Source: Pelobates cultripes
Lineage: Eukaryota > Chordata > Amphibia > Anura > Pelobatidae
Direction: 5' to 3'
Assembly (NCBI GenBank): GCA_933207985.1
Contig: OW240915.1
Coordinates: 267,381,667-267,445,666 of the forward strand
DNA length: 64,000 bases
Under the pieces are notes generated by a model. That model was not told the DNA's origin. It was given only the letters and a program-made list of their open reading frames with translations, and did no database searches. The position numbers were made by a program, and so were the translations under genes. This document shows positions 12,965-24,809 of the stretch, one piece after another (the first letter of the stretch is position 1; each line of letters starts with the position of its first letter).

Positions 12965-13115
12965 TAGAACATATTCACTAAACAGTGAATTACAGTATAT
13001 TGAAAACTGAATTGGGAAAGAATGGTCAAATTCAGCAATTTTGCAATCAAAGCCTTAATTAAGCTAACTGGTTTTCAATTCATCACAATTTGTTTTGTGA
13101 ATAAATCTTTTTGTA
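12965..13115. mobile_element. Foldback MITE-like repeat, ATTCACTAA / TTTTGTGAATAAA termini
   Basis: The termini resemble those of the repeat at 4364-4502, suggesting one diffuse family. Internal similarity is weak, and no target duplication was established. Confidence 0.4.
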
Positions 13116-13384
13116 TTTTTACAAAAAGAAGTGGATCAGAAAAGGTATTCGAAGAGTACGTATATACTCCCTTTACTATGATAAGAGTGTGACCTCTACA
13201 TTTATCCTTTTATAGAAACACTATAATGCTGGGGTCAAAAACACCCAAAGCTTGAGTCCAAAAATAATTTGATGACCCTCTACACAATGGCTTACCCCTG
13301 TCCCTTCTCCAACCCCACCCCTGGTCCACCCAAATTTCACATTTCATATCTTAGCACACTCACAGTTACTTACAGACCAAGATA

Positions 13385-13640
13385 CACACACACACACAGG
13401 TACAAGCACACACAGCAACACACAGGCACCGACAGGTACACACAGTCACAGATCGATACACAAAGACACAGAGAGGCTCACACAGATGCAGACACACACA
13501 CATACTCAAACAGTCATACACAGGCACCGACAGGTACATACAGGCACAGACAGGTGTACAAAGGCACAGAGAGACATGAACAGGCAAGCCCACACAAACA
13601 CAGGCAAGCATACACAGGCACAGACAGGCACACATAGGAA
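13385..13640. repeat. Degenerate CACAGGCACCGACAGGTACA microsatellite/minisatellite
   Basis: AC-rich irregular units with recurring GGCACAGACAGG words. The frames at 13,269-13,637 and 13,366-13,776 are repeat shadows. Confidence 0.85.
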
Positions 13641-16600
13641 TATGTATACAATATAAAAAAAATGTGTCTGTACCTTGCTGGTGGTATCTTGCCTTGCCAG
13701 TCAGTGTTTGCCTGGTGGAAAGCACTCTGGTAGCGTGCCACCGGCCATGCACTTTTTGAGTTAGGAAAATAACCATGCATTCCCAATGCCATACTGTCCT
13801 ACCAACTATTTAGGTGACTGACCCCCCTTTTTATAATAAACAAAGACTTACTATTTATGTCAGCCCTCACCGTACCAGCCTATATCCCTATGAACATCAT
13901 TTGATTGAGAACTGAATCTAAACTGTTTCTCAATGAAAATATACTTCTAGTAACTGTCAAGAATACAGCCACTACATGTACGTTTAACCCTGCAATGAGA
14001 ACATTAACATTCCCACAGTTTTTTAGATTGCAAGGTTAAAATGGCAGGGTACAGCATGCAGTACACTTGATTGAGATGTAGTGATCTGGGTGCCTTTAGT
14101 GTCCCTTTTTGCATTGTGTTACAATACCTATATTATTTAAGAGATGTTTTTGACAGTGAACACAGACCTTGTATGTGTGACACTGCTTTTTCCTAGTTCT
14201 CTTCCTACCCCTCTACCTCTTCACTGTCTCCTTTTCTGGTTCCCCTCCCACTTCTGTACTGTTCTCGGTTGGAGATGCTTAAGGCTCTGAACTGGGATCT
14301 CTTTCCTCCCTTTGAGACTTAGTCTGTGCCTGCTTCCTTTAAAGCCAATGGAGAGACTACTCCATAGGTTTCTTGCCTTGGCGTGACTCTGATGGTTCTT
14401 TCCTCCATTACATAAAATATATCACCAAATCCTATCGTTCTCATCTTAAAATAATTCAGAATGAAATTAACATACTTGTCCATGCGCTTCTTGTTTTCCT
14501 CCTTAATTAATGTAAAACTCTGTTTGTTGAACTGAGAAGTGCACAGATTTCCCCTCTCTTTCAAATTCATAATAAACACCTCTCCAGAATACAATGCTCT
14601 TTGTAACCATGCCCCGGTTTACATCTCCTCTGTCATTAGTAGATATCCTCCAGCCTGGCTTGAGATTTTGGAGAGATTAGGTGAGGATCCAGATAGAGAT
14701 TGCAAAGTAGAGATGAGGCCTTTAGTGTAGGAACCTGGTAACAAGGGTTAAGCATATGCTCTCTTCTCGGTGAAGAATCAAGACACATTAACAGTGTGGT
14801 CGAGACACTGAAGGCGTGCATCTAAATAGCCTCATGCAACATCCATCAGTGTCTCCCTTAAAATGATATAACATCAATAACTTGCAGAGCTTTTAAAGCA
14901 ATATACCCAAATAACGATGATGGTGAAACATGATAGCCCATCAGCTCTTTCCTTAGATTACCATCTTCTATAACTTTCCTCTGCCGTTTCTTATCTACTT
15001 TGCTCCTTCTTTCCAAGCACCCCTCCCATTCTTGGGTACATTCAGATCACTTTATTCTCTCACTTCCCTTTGTGTATTTGTCCCTCATTCTTTTAGATTG
15101 TAAGCTTATTTGGGCAGTGCCCTCTTTATCTACTGTTCCCATATATTTGTGTATAAAATAGGGAGAATACATCTTTTTTTGTAAAGGCAATTTATTTAAT
15201 TTTTTTCTAAAATTTATTGTTGTTCTACGCAAATGATCCAATAAGTTCTAAGGCTTTTTTTCTTCTTTATGTTGTTAAATCTTCATTCTCTAAAGGATAT
15301 ACTTGATGAACCTCTGACCATAGTAATGGAAAGCGAGACCTATCGATTTGAAACTTAGGTTATCATATCGGGAACCGTACTTTGCATTCTCCGTATGACA
15401 CTTACAAACATATAAGCGCTAAATACAACAAGCGCTAAACATACTTTTTATGGCCTTGGCAAAAAGAGCTGCAATGGCCCTCACAAGCAGCAAGCACAGG
15501 TTTGGATTTATGACTTCCACTTTTGACAAACCTCCTCTCAACTAAGGAATTCAAACTACTCCAGAGGCCACCAGCATGTGTGTGATTCAGCACCTCTCTG
15601 AGTATTTTATTGTTGTGGAGCTCTGTGAATCACCATATATACTGCACATTACTATGAGTGGAGCTCACAAGTATTCTAATTTTGACTGGGCATTCAGGAT
15701 TCCTAAAAATTTGGGCATTAGCTTAGGAAAATAGGACTAAGTGATTTGGATCCCGAAAAGTATACATAGGATGTATGCCACAGATAATTTTGTGATTTCA
15801 CCCAACCCCCATACATACTAGACTCGCCATGATGTACAAATAAATACTCACATTCAGTCAAACACAAAGTCACACTCACTCACTCAGAATATTGTACTGC
15901 TCTTTGCTACATGAATGCAATAAAATAAATCATGTAGATGGCCCTTTATTTCTCCAGCAGCATGTATAATGCCAACTCCCAAGAAAACATCTATTCAAAT
16001 AGAATAGTGGAAAACAGAATAATTTCAAAGGATAGAGCAATATAAAATGAGGTCAAGGGCATGACAAAATTGTGAAGAATAGAGAGATCATTGACAAGAG
16101 AGGCCATGGAAGCATGGAAGGATTCTTGAGAGCAAACGGAGAGATGGACAAAAAAGATTTCCATTACCGAAGTGGGTGAAAAAATTAATAGGAAAGGGAG
16201 GAAGACAAGCAGAGGTTGAGTTTAGGTAATTGTAAATGAAGAGAGTTTAAGTGATATGTAAAATATGGAGGGGGTCAATGCAACCCAGGTGTCTGCAGGG
16301 AATACACAAAATTAAAGGCCAGGGCTATTAAAGAGATGGTTGGAACACCATGGATAAAGTGAGTGATGTCACAGCTTCTCTGGTATCTGTGTGGAGTCTG
16401 GACAGGAAGTAGAAGGGATCACTTCCCATCCGCCACTAATAATGCCTTACACAGGAAATGCCTTGCAGGAGGAGCAAGTACAGCATTAAGTGATTTACCC
16501 TGTAGTTCATGTAGTTTAATCATTAAATATCAAGAGATGGTAAGTACTTTGCAAATAACCCTTTAAACACTCCTTTTCCCATAGCCTTAAATTTAACCTC

Positions 16601-18425
16601 TCCCAAAACCTAAACAAACCATTTCCTTAGTCTAAACATAAACAAAGGGGGGGTGGGAGGGTGCTGCTGGCGTTATACAGTTTTTATAGATATGATTGCA
16701 CTATGATTGTGTCTATGATTGTGTCATGAATATCCTGGTTGGGTAAATGTCAACCAATCAAGATATTAATAAGAAAAGAAATATTGCTACAATCAACACC
16801 CTAAAACATTCTGTTAACTCAATAGACGCATAAGGAAGATTCTGATTTGAATTAGTACTTTCAAAAGTGAAATTTGATAGAGCAAAAACTCTACACTGTA
16901 CAATTATAGAACTGTCAAACTGTGAAAATTTATTTAAATTTGAATCCTCATGAAATGCGTAAGGCATTCAGGCATACAGCCGTATACTGAAACAACTGCA
17001 GCTACCGAGCAACCGTGGAACGCAGAGCAGACGCACTAAGTGGAACGCACGCGAGGAGGGTTCCATCTCTCCCAGCACAGCGAGATCACCTCACTGGCCG
17101 GGATTAGGATCTTCCACAATATTTTTCCAACACTACCCGCTCTTGCAGACCCCCAGGACTCTTTTGCTGCTTTATTACACTTCATGTTCGTGAGTGGATT
17201 TCAATTTTTAATTTTGATGAATACATTTGAAGCTTTTAATTGAAAAGCACTGCTACCTCTCTCTCTTTTTTAGCATGTATCTTGAAGCAACCATTATTAC
17301 CATTTACCTGCTATAGTGGTATGTGAGTAATATTATCTTTTATGCAACATTTTTATATACTTATTTTATTTTACCAACACTGGTTATACTGTATCTTCAG
17401 TCTGCTACATGAATTTTACTATCTTTTTTAATGGATAGCTACATAGTGTGTTGACTGTGACAGTGAAATTATTCCACATCAAGTTCATTTTCTACATCAA
17501 ACAAACTTTGGTATCCAGGACATCAGTTACTGATTTTTACCGTTAACCTGGATTCATTCTACAAAGTTTTGGACTATTGAGTGGTATTTTATACAATAGA
17601 TAAGACTGTGCAGATCTACATTTTAGCCTCAGACCATTTAAGTCATATTTGTTTTTTTTATTGCTATTTTATGTCTGCTGAACATTGATTGTTTAGTTAA
17701 CATTCCCCCTCTATGTGAGACTACTTAGCTCTTGGCTGACATCTAGTGTTCATTTTTCAGATTGTATTCCACCTTTTTATATGTTTGCTACTGTCATTTC
17801 AAATTCTTCCAATTGTACTGGTTCTAGTTTGCACTTTATTTCTTAGAGCTATCTATATGAATATTAGACACCCATCTTTTATTGGTTTAGGGATCTCCTG
17901 GTACGTTGGAAAAAGAGAAAGAAAACAGCGCTAAATTGCCACAATAAAATTATAAGAAAGGCAGCAATCCTCAAAGGGGAGTCCCCAATAATCCCCTAAT
18001 GATAACAGATAGCAAGAACAAACATAGATATAAGGATGCGCCTAAAACTTGATAAAATAAAAGACTAAATTAGTCAGATAAAATACAGAATAAAATAAGT
18101 AATAAAACAATAGTCCAATAAAATAGGCTTATCACAGTCCGTGAGGGTAGGTCCCACTTGTAAAGGAATATTCTTTAGGGTGTAGGTGGGATCATATCTT
18201 CAAATGTTGAGAATTCAGCATATGTGGAGAGAAAAATAAAAACAGGACTCCAATGGCACAGTAAATCGGTGTATAAAATAAATATAAAGGTATAACATCA
18301 GTCTTACTCACACTTTTCAGAGCTAGGATCAGCTCTGATATTGCTCGCGTAAAGTGGAATAATCCCCACTTCAAGGATATATGGAGTAAATGTTGATTGT
18401 TGAATATCTGACGTGGGTTTCCCAC

Positions 18426-18468
18426 TATCTACTTGAAGAAGCCTGTTAAGGCGAAACGCGTTTAGATA
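18426..18468 (+). ncRNA. Hammerhead-ribozyme-like motif, copy 1 (core variant)
   Basis: Helix I is TATCTA (18426-18431) with TAGATA (18463-18468), six perfect pairs. The core reads CTTGAAGA plus an extra A, so it departs by one base from CTGANGA. Helix II is GCCT/AGGC with a GTTA loop. GAA follows, then the palindrome ACGCGT (18456-18461) supplying A15.1 and U16.1, and T at position 17. Helix III has no loop, so pairing would need a second molecule. An AATAAAG lies shortly downstream. The core change may make this copy inactive. Confidence 0.6.
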
Positions 18469-19388
18469 TTAATAGATTTTGTTCTTAACTCTATAATAAA
18501 GATATTTTATTGGCATAAAATACTTTATTGCCATTTGCTTTACCTGATTTTACATACATTTTCTTTTATTGCTTTTACGTATACGGCTCACCCTGCAGGA
18601 AGTGCAAAGAATCCATAGGTGGGGATTATACCACCTGAGCGCCTTCACTGAGCAGTTTTGAGTCTGCTCTACTTTACGTGAGTAGTATACTTTACTTTCT
18701 TTTAATTTTATTACATACAGTGAGCACTATATATTTTATTTCATTTTTTCCTCTGGGTCGTATCACGTCAAATTGAACGCTGAACCCACGTCAGATATTC
18801 AACAATCAACATTTACTCCATATATCCTTGAAGTGGGGATTATTCCACTTTACGCGAGCAATATCAGAGCTGAATATACAACAAAAAGTATGCACAACGT
18901 GGAAGTGGATGTAATGCACTAGCTCAAAAACACCTGTAAAGTGGTATCCCCTACACCACTTAAAACATAGAATTATACATACATAAAACAAGTGGAGCTT
19001 TTTAAATTTCAGCAGGCTTTCTGTGAAAATAAAATACAAACAGAAAATAGTGCAATATGTCTGTAACACACTATATAAAAAATAGATTGGAAGATATGTC
19101 AAACTCACAAGCCTGGAGTCATACCCTCATATGACTCTGGTAGTATAAGCCTCTGGACCATTTGGGGGTTGTCCAGACCCTTCTTTGGCAGCGTGTTGAA
19201 TGTTGAGTGGTTCCTTTTGTGCCCTTCTAACTGGTTTCAAAATAGGGATAAATACCCAGTGTGTCAGGGTTCTTTAAAAAACAATTTATTCCAAAATTTT
19301 TTTACAAACAAGATATATATATTAAAAAAGAATACTTATCCCAGGTAGTACTGGGTAGACTTAATAGTCCCAAGTTCAAAGTGATAGT

Positions 19389-19429
19389 CCAAAACGCGTT
19401 TCGCCTTTTCATAAGGCTTCCTCAGTTGG
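19389..19429 (-). ncRNA. Hammerhead-ribozyme-like motif, copy 2 (consensus core)
   Basis: Read on the minus strand: helix I CCAA/TTGG, a perfect CTGAGGA core, one extra A, helix II GCCTT/AAGGC with a five-base loop, GAA, palindromic ACGCGT, then T. All conserved hammerhead core positions are satisfied apart from the extra A before helix II; an extra nucleotide at that place is known in a viroid hammerhead. Helix sequences differ from copies 1 and 3 while pairing is kept. Confidence 0.7.
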
Positions 19430-20389
19430 CTGTTCTATTTTCCGTCTGTTCTAGTGGCTTTTAAATGCCTCGTTTGCCGGTTTCACTAGTTCCGTCTTTT
19501 ACTTCCGGGTTTCGTCACTTCCGGTTTGCGTCTTTTTGGAATAAATTGTTTTTTAAAGAACCCTGACATACTGGGTATTTATCCCTACTTTGAAACCAGT
19601 TAGAAGGGCACAAAAGGAACCACTCAACATTCAACACGCTGCCAAAGAAGGGTCTGGACAACCCCCAAATGGTCCAGAGGCTTATACCACCAGAGTCATA
19701 TGAGGGTATGACTCCAGGCTTGTGAGTTTGACATATCTTCCAATCTATTTTTTATATAGTGTGTTACAGACATATTGCACTATTTTCTGTTTGTATTTTA
19801 TTTTCACAGAAAGCCTGCTGAAATTTAAAAAGCTCCACTTGTTTTATGTATGTATAATATCAGAGCTGATCCTAGCTCTGAAAAGTGTGAGTAAGACTGA
19901 TTTTATACCTTTATATTTATTTTATACACCGATTTACTGTGCCATTGGAGTCCTGTTTTTATTTTTCTCTCCACATATGCTGAATTCTCAACATTTGAAG
20001 ATATGATCCCACCTACACCCTAAAGAATATTCCTTTACAAGTGGGACCTACCCTCACGGACTGTGATAAGCCTATTTTATTGGACTATTGTTTTATTACT
20101 TATTTTATTCTGTATTTTATCTGACTAATTTAGTCTTTTATTTTATCAAGTTTTAGGCGCATCCTTATATCTATATCTCCTGGTACGTGTAGGTTTTTAC
20201 ACCTATTTTTATTCACTTATTTCTAAGAGCTTTTATGGGGGCTTGTCTTTACCAGAAGAGACACAACATATTCCTATCCCTGTTTCTTTCCACTGTCTCC
20301 ACTCTCCAGGGTTAGATAATTCTACCCAGTATATTCATCACCTAACACTACTTTGGAATTTAGAGCCCAGTTGAGTCCTGACAGTTTAT

Positions 20390-21120
20390 TATGTAATTAT
20401 TATTATTATTATTATAATTATTTATAAAGCACCAACAAATTCCGTAGCACTGTACAATGAGTGGACTAACAGACAAGTATTTGTAACCTGACAAGTTGGA
20501 CACACAGGAACAGAGGGATTGAGAGCCCTCCTCAATGAGCTTACATGCTAGAGGGAGTAGGGTATAGTGACACAAAAGGTAAGGGTAGGGTAGAAAAGTA
20601 GGTTGCTAGGATTGTATTCACTAACGCAGTGGTTCCCAACCCAGTCCTTGTGGAACCCCTACCAGTCCAGGATTAAGGTGTTTTTAGAAAAAAAGAAAAA
20701 AAACACCTTGAACACAACAGAGTGATCCCTAAATCCTGGACTGGTAGGGGAACCACTGCCCTAAGGGCTTAGTGTTTTGAAGACAGTTGCAGGAGAAGAA
20801 TCAGGGTGCCAGAAGGGAAAAGCTGTTGCCAGTTTAATTGAAATGGTATCCTGAAGAAGTAAGTTTTCAAATATTTTCTGAAGGAGTGGAGACTGGGTGA
20901 GAGTCTAACAGAGAGTAGAAGGGTGTTTCATAGGAATGGTGCAGCCCCAGAGAAGTCTTTAAGGCGAGCATCAGAGGTAGGAGTACAAAGAGAGGTTAGA
21001 CATAGGTCTCCGGTAGAGTGTAAGGGCCTAGACGGGACAAATATGTGTATTAGTTAGGATAAGTAGGTCGGAGCAGCAATGTGTTAGACTGATTTTATAG
21101 AGAAGGTTAGCTTATCAATA
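20390..21120 (-). mobile_element. LINE-derived interspersed repeat with (ATT)n tail
   Basis: An (ATT)n run at about 20,395-20,425 is followed by TTTATAAAGCACCAACA and a low-complexity-free body. This resembles the 3' end of a 5'-truncated retroposon on the minus strand; clade is not determined. The body is split by the small hAT element at 20,627-20,758 and resumes after it. No intact reading frame remains. Confidence 0.45.
20627..20758. mobile_element. 132-bp hAT MITE, CAGTGGTTCCCAACC ends
   Basis: The element starts CAGTGGTTCCCAACC and ends GGGGAACCACTG, and most of its length folds into a hairpin (ACCAGTCCAGGAT with ATCCTGGACTGGT). Flanks CACTAACG and CCCTAAGG agree at six of eight positions, as expected for an aged 8-bp hAT duplication. 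It has no coding capacity. Confidence 0.8.
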
Positions 21121-21479
21121 TAGCAAATTAGTATGTTATCTATAGCCTAAAAATTATTAAAAAAGTAGTTTTATGCATTTTGTCAAAATTCACTCTGCTA
21201 CTATTTCTATTATGTGTGATTAATTATGTCTATGTTTTTTTTTAACACACACTTTCCAATAAAAACAATTTTGTTTACAGGTTCGATTTTGTTTTTCAGT
21301 GTAAGTTTATGTGTAACATTTATTGTAGACACACAATACATAGCAAGAAAATTAAATATAACAAAATGACAAGTTTGCTCACAGATTGTTGTTATGGTAT
21401 TCTCAAAATAATATAAATATTTGTTGAAATTTGTGGAAATACTGGATAGATACAGAGTAATAGGAATAATACAGTGTTA

Positions 21480-22086
21480 TCTACTTACAAAATTCAAAGT
21501 GAATTTCATATTTAAGGCAAAAATTGCTGATTTGGAAAAATCTCCAAGTCAGCTATGCTTCCAGTAAAATATTTTGGGTATAAAATATCAATCTCACCTT
21601 GAATTGACTTTGAATTATCACTTTAGCAAATTACCCTGATAGTGTATATGTTGTCTTAAAAGCCCTTAGAAAGATTCTTAATAACTTACACAGAAGTAAA
21701 AATCTCACTGTTATAATACACAGCAGATAAGTAGTGTAAAATAATAGATATGGTGAAATTATTTGCCTTTACACTACAATAATAAAACAAATCTACACCC
21801 AAATGAATTCCAAACTGCTTACAAAATGTATAAATATATTTGTACAAAAATTACTTGCAAGCAAAGCCCTCCCTTCTCCAATTACACTCTATCATTCCCT
21901 GTTTTCTGCTTTCAGAAGTTCATCTAGTGAGTGAACGTCCTCTTGCTGGATTGATGTACTTTTACTGCCTCACTGAGGACATCTTTGGGATTTTCACAAA
22001 CTTTGATACAACTTTTAATTTGTATACACTCTGATTTGTTTAGCCACGTGTATATGGAGGGTTTAAGGCTAGTGATGTAAGATTAA
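21480..22086. repeat. Older repeat segment, left part (also at 32.3 kb)
   Basis: About 21,485-21,650 has CAAAGTGAATTT and ATCACTTTAGCAAATTACCC ends typical of small frog foldback elements. The following sequence, through the junction at 22,083, resembles about 32,336-32,445. The two copies diverged and then gained different insertions. Confidence 0.55.
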
Positions 22087-22580
22087 AGGACCACTATAGT
22101 GCCAGGAAAACATACTAATTTTCCTGGCACTATAGTGCCCTGAGGGTGCCCCCACCCTTAGGGACCCCCTCCCACCCAGCTCTGGGGAAAGGAAAGGGGT
22201 TAAAACTTACCTTTTTCCAGCACCGGGCGGGGAGCTCTCCTCCTCTGATCCTCCTCCTCTCCTTCCATTCGGCTGAATGCGCACGTGCGGCAAGAGCTGC
22301 GCGCGCATTCAGCCGGTCTCATAGGAAAGCATTTACAATGCTTTCCTATGGACGCTTGCGTGTTCTCACTGTGATTTTCACAGTGAAAATCACTCAAGCG
22401 CCTCTAGCGGCTGTCAATGAGACAGCCACTAGAGGCTTTGAGGGCTGGATTAACCCATTTATAAACATAGCAGTTTCTGTGAAACTGCTATGTTTATAAA
22501 AGAATGGGTTAATCCTAGAGGGACCTGGCACCCAGACCACTTCATTAAGCTGAAGTGGTCTGGGTGCCTAGAGTGGTCCT
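22087..22580. mobile_element. T2/Kolobok-type MITE, 494 bp, TTAA target duplication
   Basis: TTAA flanks both ends (22083-22086 and 22581-22584). Termini are AGGACCACTATAG and AGTGGTCCT, matching the TTAAAGG-type ends of T2-family MITEs described from Xenopus and tied to Kolobok transposases. The interior is GC-rich and self-complementary (CACTGTGATTTTCACAGTG; CAGTTTC/GAAACTG), with no transposase. The paralogous segment at 32.4 kb lacks this element, giving an empty-site comparison. Confidence 0.9.
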
Positions 22581-22584
22581 TTAA

Positions 22585-22830
22585 GGAATAAAGGTTTATG
22601 TTCACATTACAATTTTTAATATGTATTACAGATTTTTCTAAAGACATTTTAATGTTCAAAGTCAGTTGTATTGTATATGAATGCTAGTATGAAAAAGCTA
22701 AAATACCAAATGGGATAATAATATACAGATCTGATGGGAAAATGTAGTGGGAAAGTAGGAGTTTAAAATTATTGATATAGAAATAAAAGTCATTAATATT
22801 AAATTTATCTAAAGTGACTGCTGCATAAAT
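22585..22830. repeat. Older repeat segment, right part (paralogue of 32,445-32,840)
   Basis: Blocks such as GTTCACATTACAATT and CAGATCTGATGGGAAA occur in the same order in both copies. This copy has a MITE upstream; the other copy has a CR1 fragment within. Confidence 0.75.
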
Positions 22831-22961
22831 AATAGAAAAAAAATGCTGTTTTAGGAAGTTAGATTTTCAATAAGTTTTATAAATGCTGGGACATATGGAA
22901 TTGTCACTTGCATTTTGTATGGTGATCAGGTAAGTGAGGGATGGGGGGTGGCAGCCTACAG

Positions 22962-24110
22962 GAAGGGTCAGCAAGGAGCAGGAAGGTAAAGTAAGAGAAG
23001 GAGCAGAAAGGAGAAGGAACAGAAATGAGCAGGAAGGGACATCAAGGAGCAGAAAGGGTCAGCAAGGAGCAGGAAGGGTCAGCAAGAAGCAGAAAGGGGC
23101 AGAAAGGGTCAGCAAGGAGCTGGAAAGGGCAGCAAGGAGCAGAAATGGTCAGCAAGGAGAAGGGAGGGTCATCAAGGAGCAGGAAGGGTCAGCAAGAAGC
23201 AGGAAGGGGCAGAAAGGGTCAGCAAGGAGCTAAAAAGGGCAACAAGGAGCAGGAAGGGTCAGCAAGGAGCAGGAAGGGTCAGCAAGAAGCAGAAAGGGGC
23301 AGAAAGGGTCAGCAAGGAGCTGGAAAGGGCAGCAAGGAGCAGAAACAGTCAGCAAGGAGAAGGGAGGGTCATCAAGGAGCAGGAAGGGTCAGCAAGAAGC
23401 AGGAAGGCACAGAAAGGGTCAGCAAGGAGCTGGAAAGGACAGCAAGGAGCAGGAAGGGTCAACAAGTAGAAGGAAGGGTCAGCAAGGAGCAGGAAGGGTC
23501 AGCAAGAAGTAGGAAGTGACAGAAAGGGTCAGCAAGGAGCTTGAAAGGGCAGTACAAAAGGTTAAGTGGGAGAAGGAGCACAAAGGAACAGAAAGGAGCA
23601 GGAAGGGTCAGCAAGGAGAAGGAAGGGTCAGCATGAAGCAGGAATAGGCAGAAATGGTCAGCAAGGAGCTGGAAAGGGCAGCAAGGAGCAGGAAGGGACA
23701 GAAGAAGCACAAAGGTAAAGTAGGAGAAGGAACAGAAATGAGCAGAAAAGGTTAAGAAATGAGCTGGAAGGGGCAGAAGGAGCACAAACATAAAGTAAGA
23801 GAAGGAGCAGAAATTAGCAGGAAGGGTCTGCAAGGAGCATGAAGGGGCAGCAAGGAGCAGGAAGGGTCTGCAAGGAGAAGGAAGGGTCTGCAAGGAGAAG
23901 GAAGGGTCTGCAAGGAGCAGAAAGGGACAGAAGGAGCACAAAGGTAAAGGAGCAGAAAGAATCAGTAGGAGAAGGAGCAGAAAAGGGTAGAAAGGAGCAG
24001 AAAGGGTCTGCAAGGAGCAGAAAGGGATCAGAAAGAGAAAGGAGCAGAAGGGGGAGCACAATAAGCAGAAAGTAGCAGAAAGGTAAAGTAGGAGAAGGAG
24101 CCAAGGAGGA
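22962..24110. repeat. Purine-only minisatellite: 20-bp units in a 200-bp higher-order repeat
   Basis: The basic unit is close to GGAAGGGTCAGCAAGGAGCA (20 bp). A distinctive ten-unit block starting at 23,081 recurs at 23,281, exactly 200 bp later, with few changes, so there is a higher-order period. The plus strand is almost entirely A and G with sparse TC. Beyond about 23,540 the units are less regular. Long open frames on both strands (for example 23,025-23,519 plus and 23,459-24,205 minus) reflect absence of stops in the repeat and are not genes. Confidence 0.93.
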
Positions 24111-24608
24111 GAGAAGACCGTGTCGGAAGAAAAAGAAGACTGTGTTAAATGAAGGAGAAGAAAGGGAGATTGGAACAGGAAGGACAAGTGAAGTGAACCC
24201 TCCACTTTTTTCTGGACATCACATCATAAGGCTTTGGTACCTGGACCTGGCAGGGAAACTTTGGACCTTTTCATCTCCCCAGGTGAAAAAAAAATCACTG
24301 TTAATGAGTTCACTTTTATTTACTGAGTGTCAGTAAGCACAGAGTGCTGCTGGGTAGGGGTGTCACTGATTGGTTAGTGAGCTGGCACTCTAAGCCAATT
24401 AATAGCTCCCCATTTATAAAAAAGCACCGGGAACTAGCGATTGGCTTAGAGCATCAATTGATCACTCTAACCAATCTGCAGCACCCATGCCTGCCGTCAA
24501 TCTGCACTTCCTGACACTCCGTTTCAGAAGCCGAATACCACTGTGCGACCTGGAGATCTGGAGCTGGAGGAAGCCTTTGGAGTTAAAACATTTGAGAGTG
24601 GTTTAACC

Positions 24609-24780
24609 CCTTAAAGTAAAGAGAGCACCTAGGGGCTCCCTGGCATCATAGCATTTTCATTTAGATGGAGTTGTTATGGTGACCAGAATGTTCCTTTAAT
24701 TTGCTTAAAAGAACACTATAATGTCAGGAATACAAACATGTATTCCTGATACCATAGTTGTGAAAACGCTATTCACCCTG
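24609..24780. mobile_element. T2-type MITE fragments
   Basis: TTAAAAGAACACTATAATG at about 24,709 and GTTCCTTTAA at about 24,691-24,700 look like degenerate T2-type termini, similar to the intact elements at 22.1 and 46.5 kb. The right part appears truncated by the LTR-like segment that follows. Confidence 0.5.
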
Positions 24781-24809
24781 GCTTTATGTGATAATGACTA
24801 TTCCCATTC

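Larger units (their letters stand above)
11812..17892. other. Intergenic DNA with no recognised gene
   Basis: No protein domain, RNA gene or complete element was recognised. It contains a foldback repeat (about 12,965-13,115) and an AC-rich microsatellite (about 13,385-13,640). GC-richer patches near 13,660-13,780 and 16,970-17,170 may be old repeat fragments. Confidence 0.4.
17907..20174. mobile_element. 2.27-kb foldback retro-insertion with two hammerhead-like motifs
   Basis: The insertion is flanked by a perfect 14-bp direct duplication, ATCTCCTGGTACGT (17893-17906 and 20175-20188). Inside are nested inverted repeats: arm a 18,024-18,343 pairs with 19,856-20,174; arm b 18,334-18,419 with 18,784-18,873; arm c about 18,972-19,297 with 19,527-19,856. 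One hammerhead-like motif sits in the b loop and one, inverted, in the c loop. The c-loop copy is preceded by a 20-bp block matching the Penelope-like element at 53.6 kb in 19 of 20 positions. Penelope-like elements often carry tandem or inverted terminal repeats and make variable target duplications, so I infer a composite or non-autonomous Penelope-related insertion. It encodes no reverse transcriptase. The near-identical frames at 18,806-19,108 and 19,722-20,006 arise from the inverted repeat. Confidence 0.75.

Noticed and set aside
18806..20006. Two frames encoding almost the same hydrophobic protein (18,806-19,108 minus; 19,722-20,006 plus)
   Set aside because: They are the two arms of one inverted repeat in a non-coding foldback insertion, not duplicated genes.
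17893..20188. Interpreting the 17.9-20.2 kb foldback as a cut-and-paste DNA transposon
   Set aside because: A 14-bp target duplication, a 115-bp unpaired left end and retro-type hammerhead motifs fit reverse-transcribed insertion better than transposase-made ends.
22962..24110. CRISPR-like array (20-bp repeats)
   Set aside because: Units are contiguous with no unique spacers and the genome is eukaryotic; it is a minisatellite.
23025..24205. Long open frames on both strands (164 and 248 codons)
   Set aside because: They lie wholly in the 20-bp purine minisatellite, which lacks stop codons in several frames; the peptides are pure repeat and no domain or start context supports a gene.
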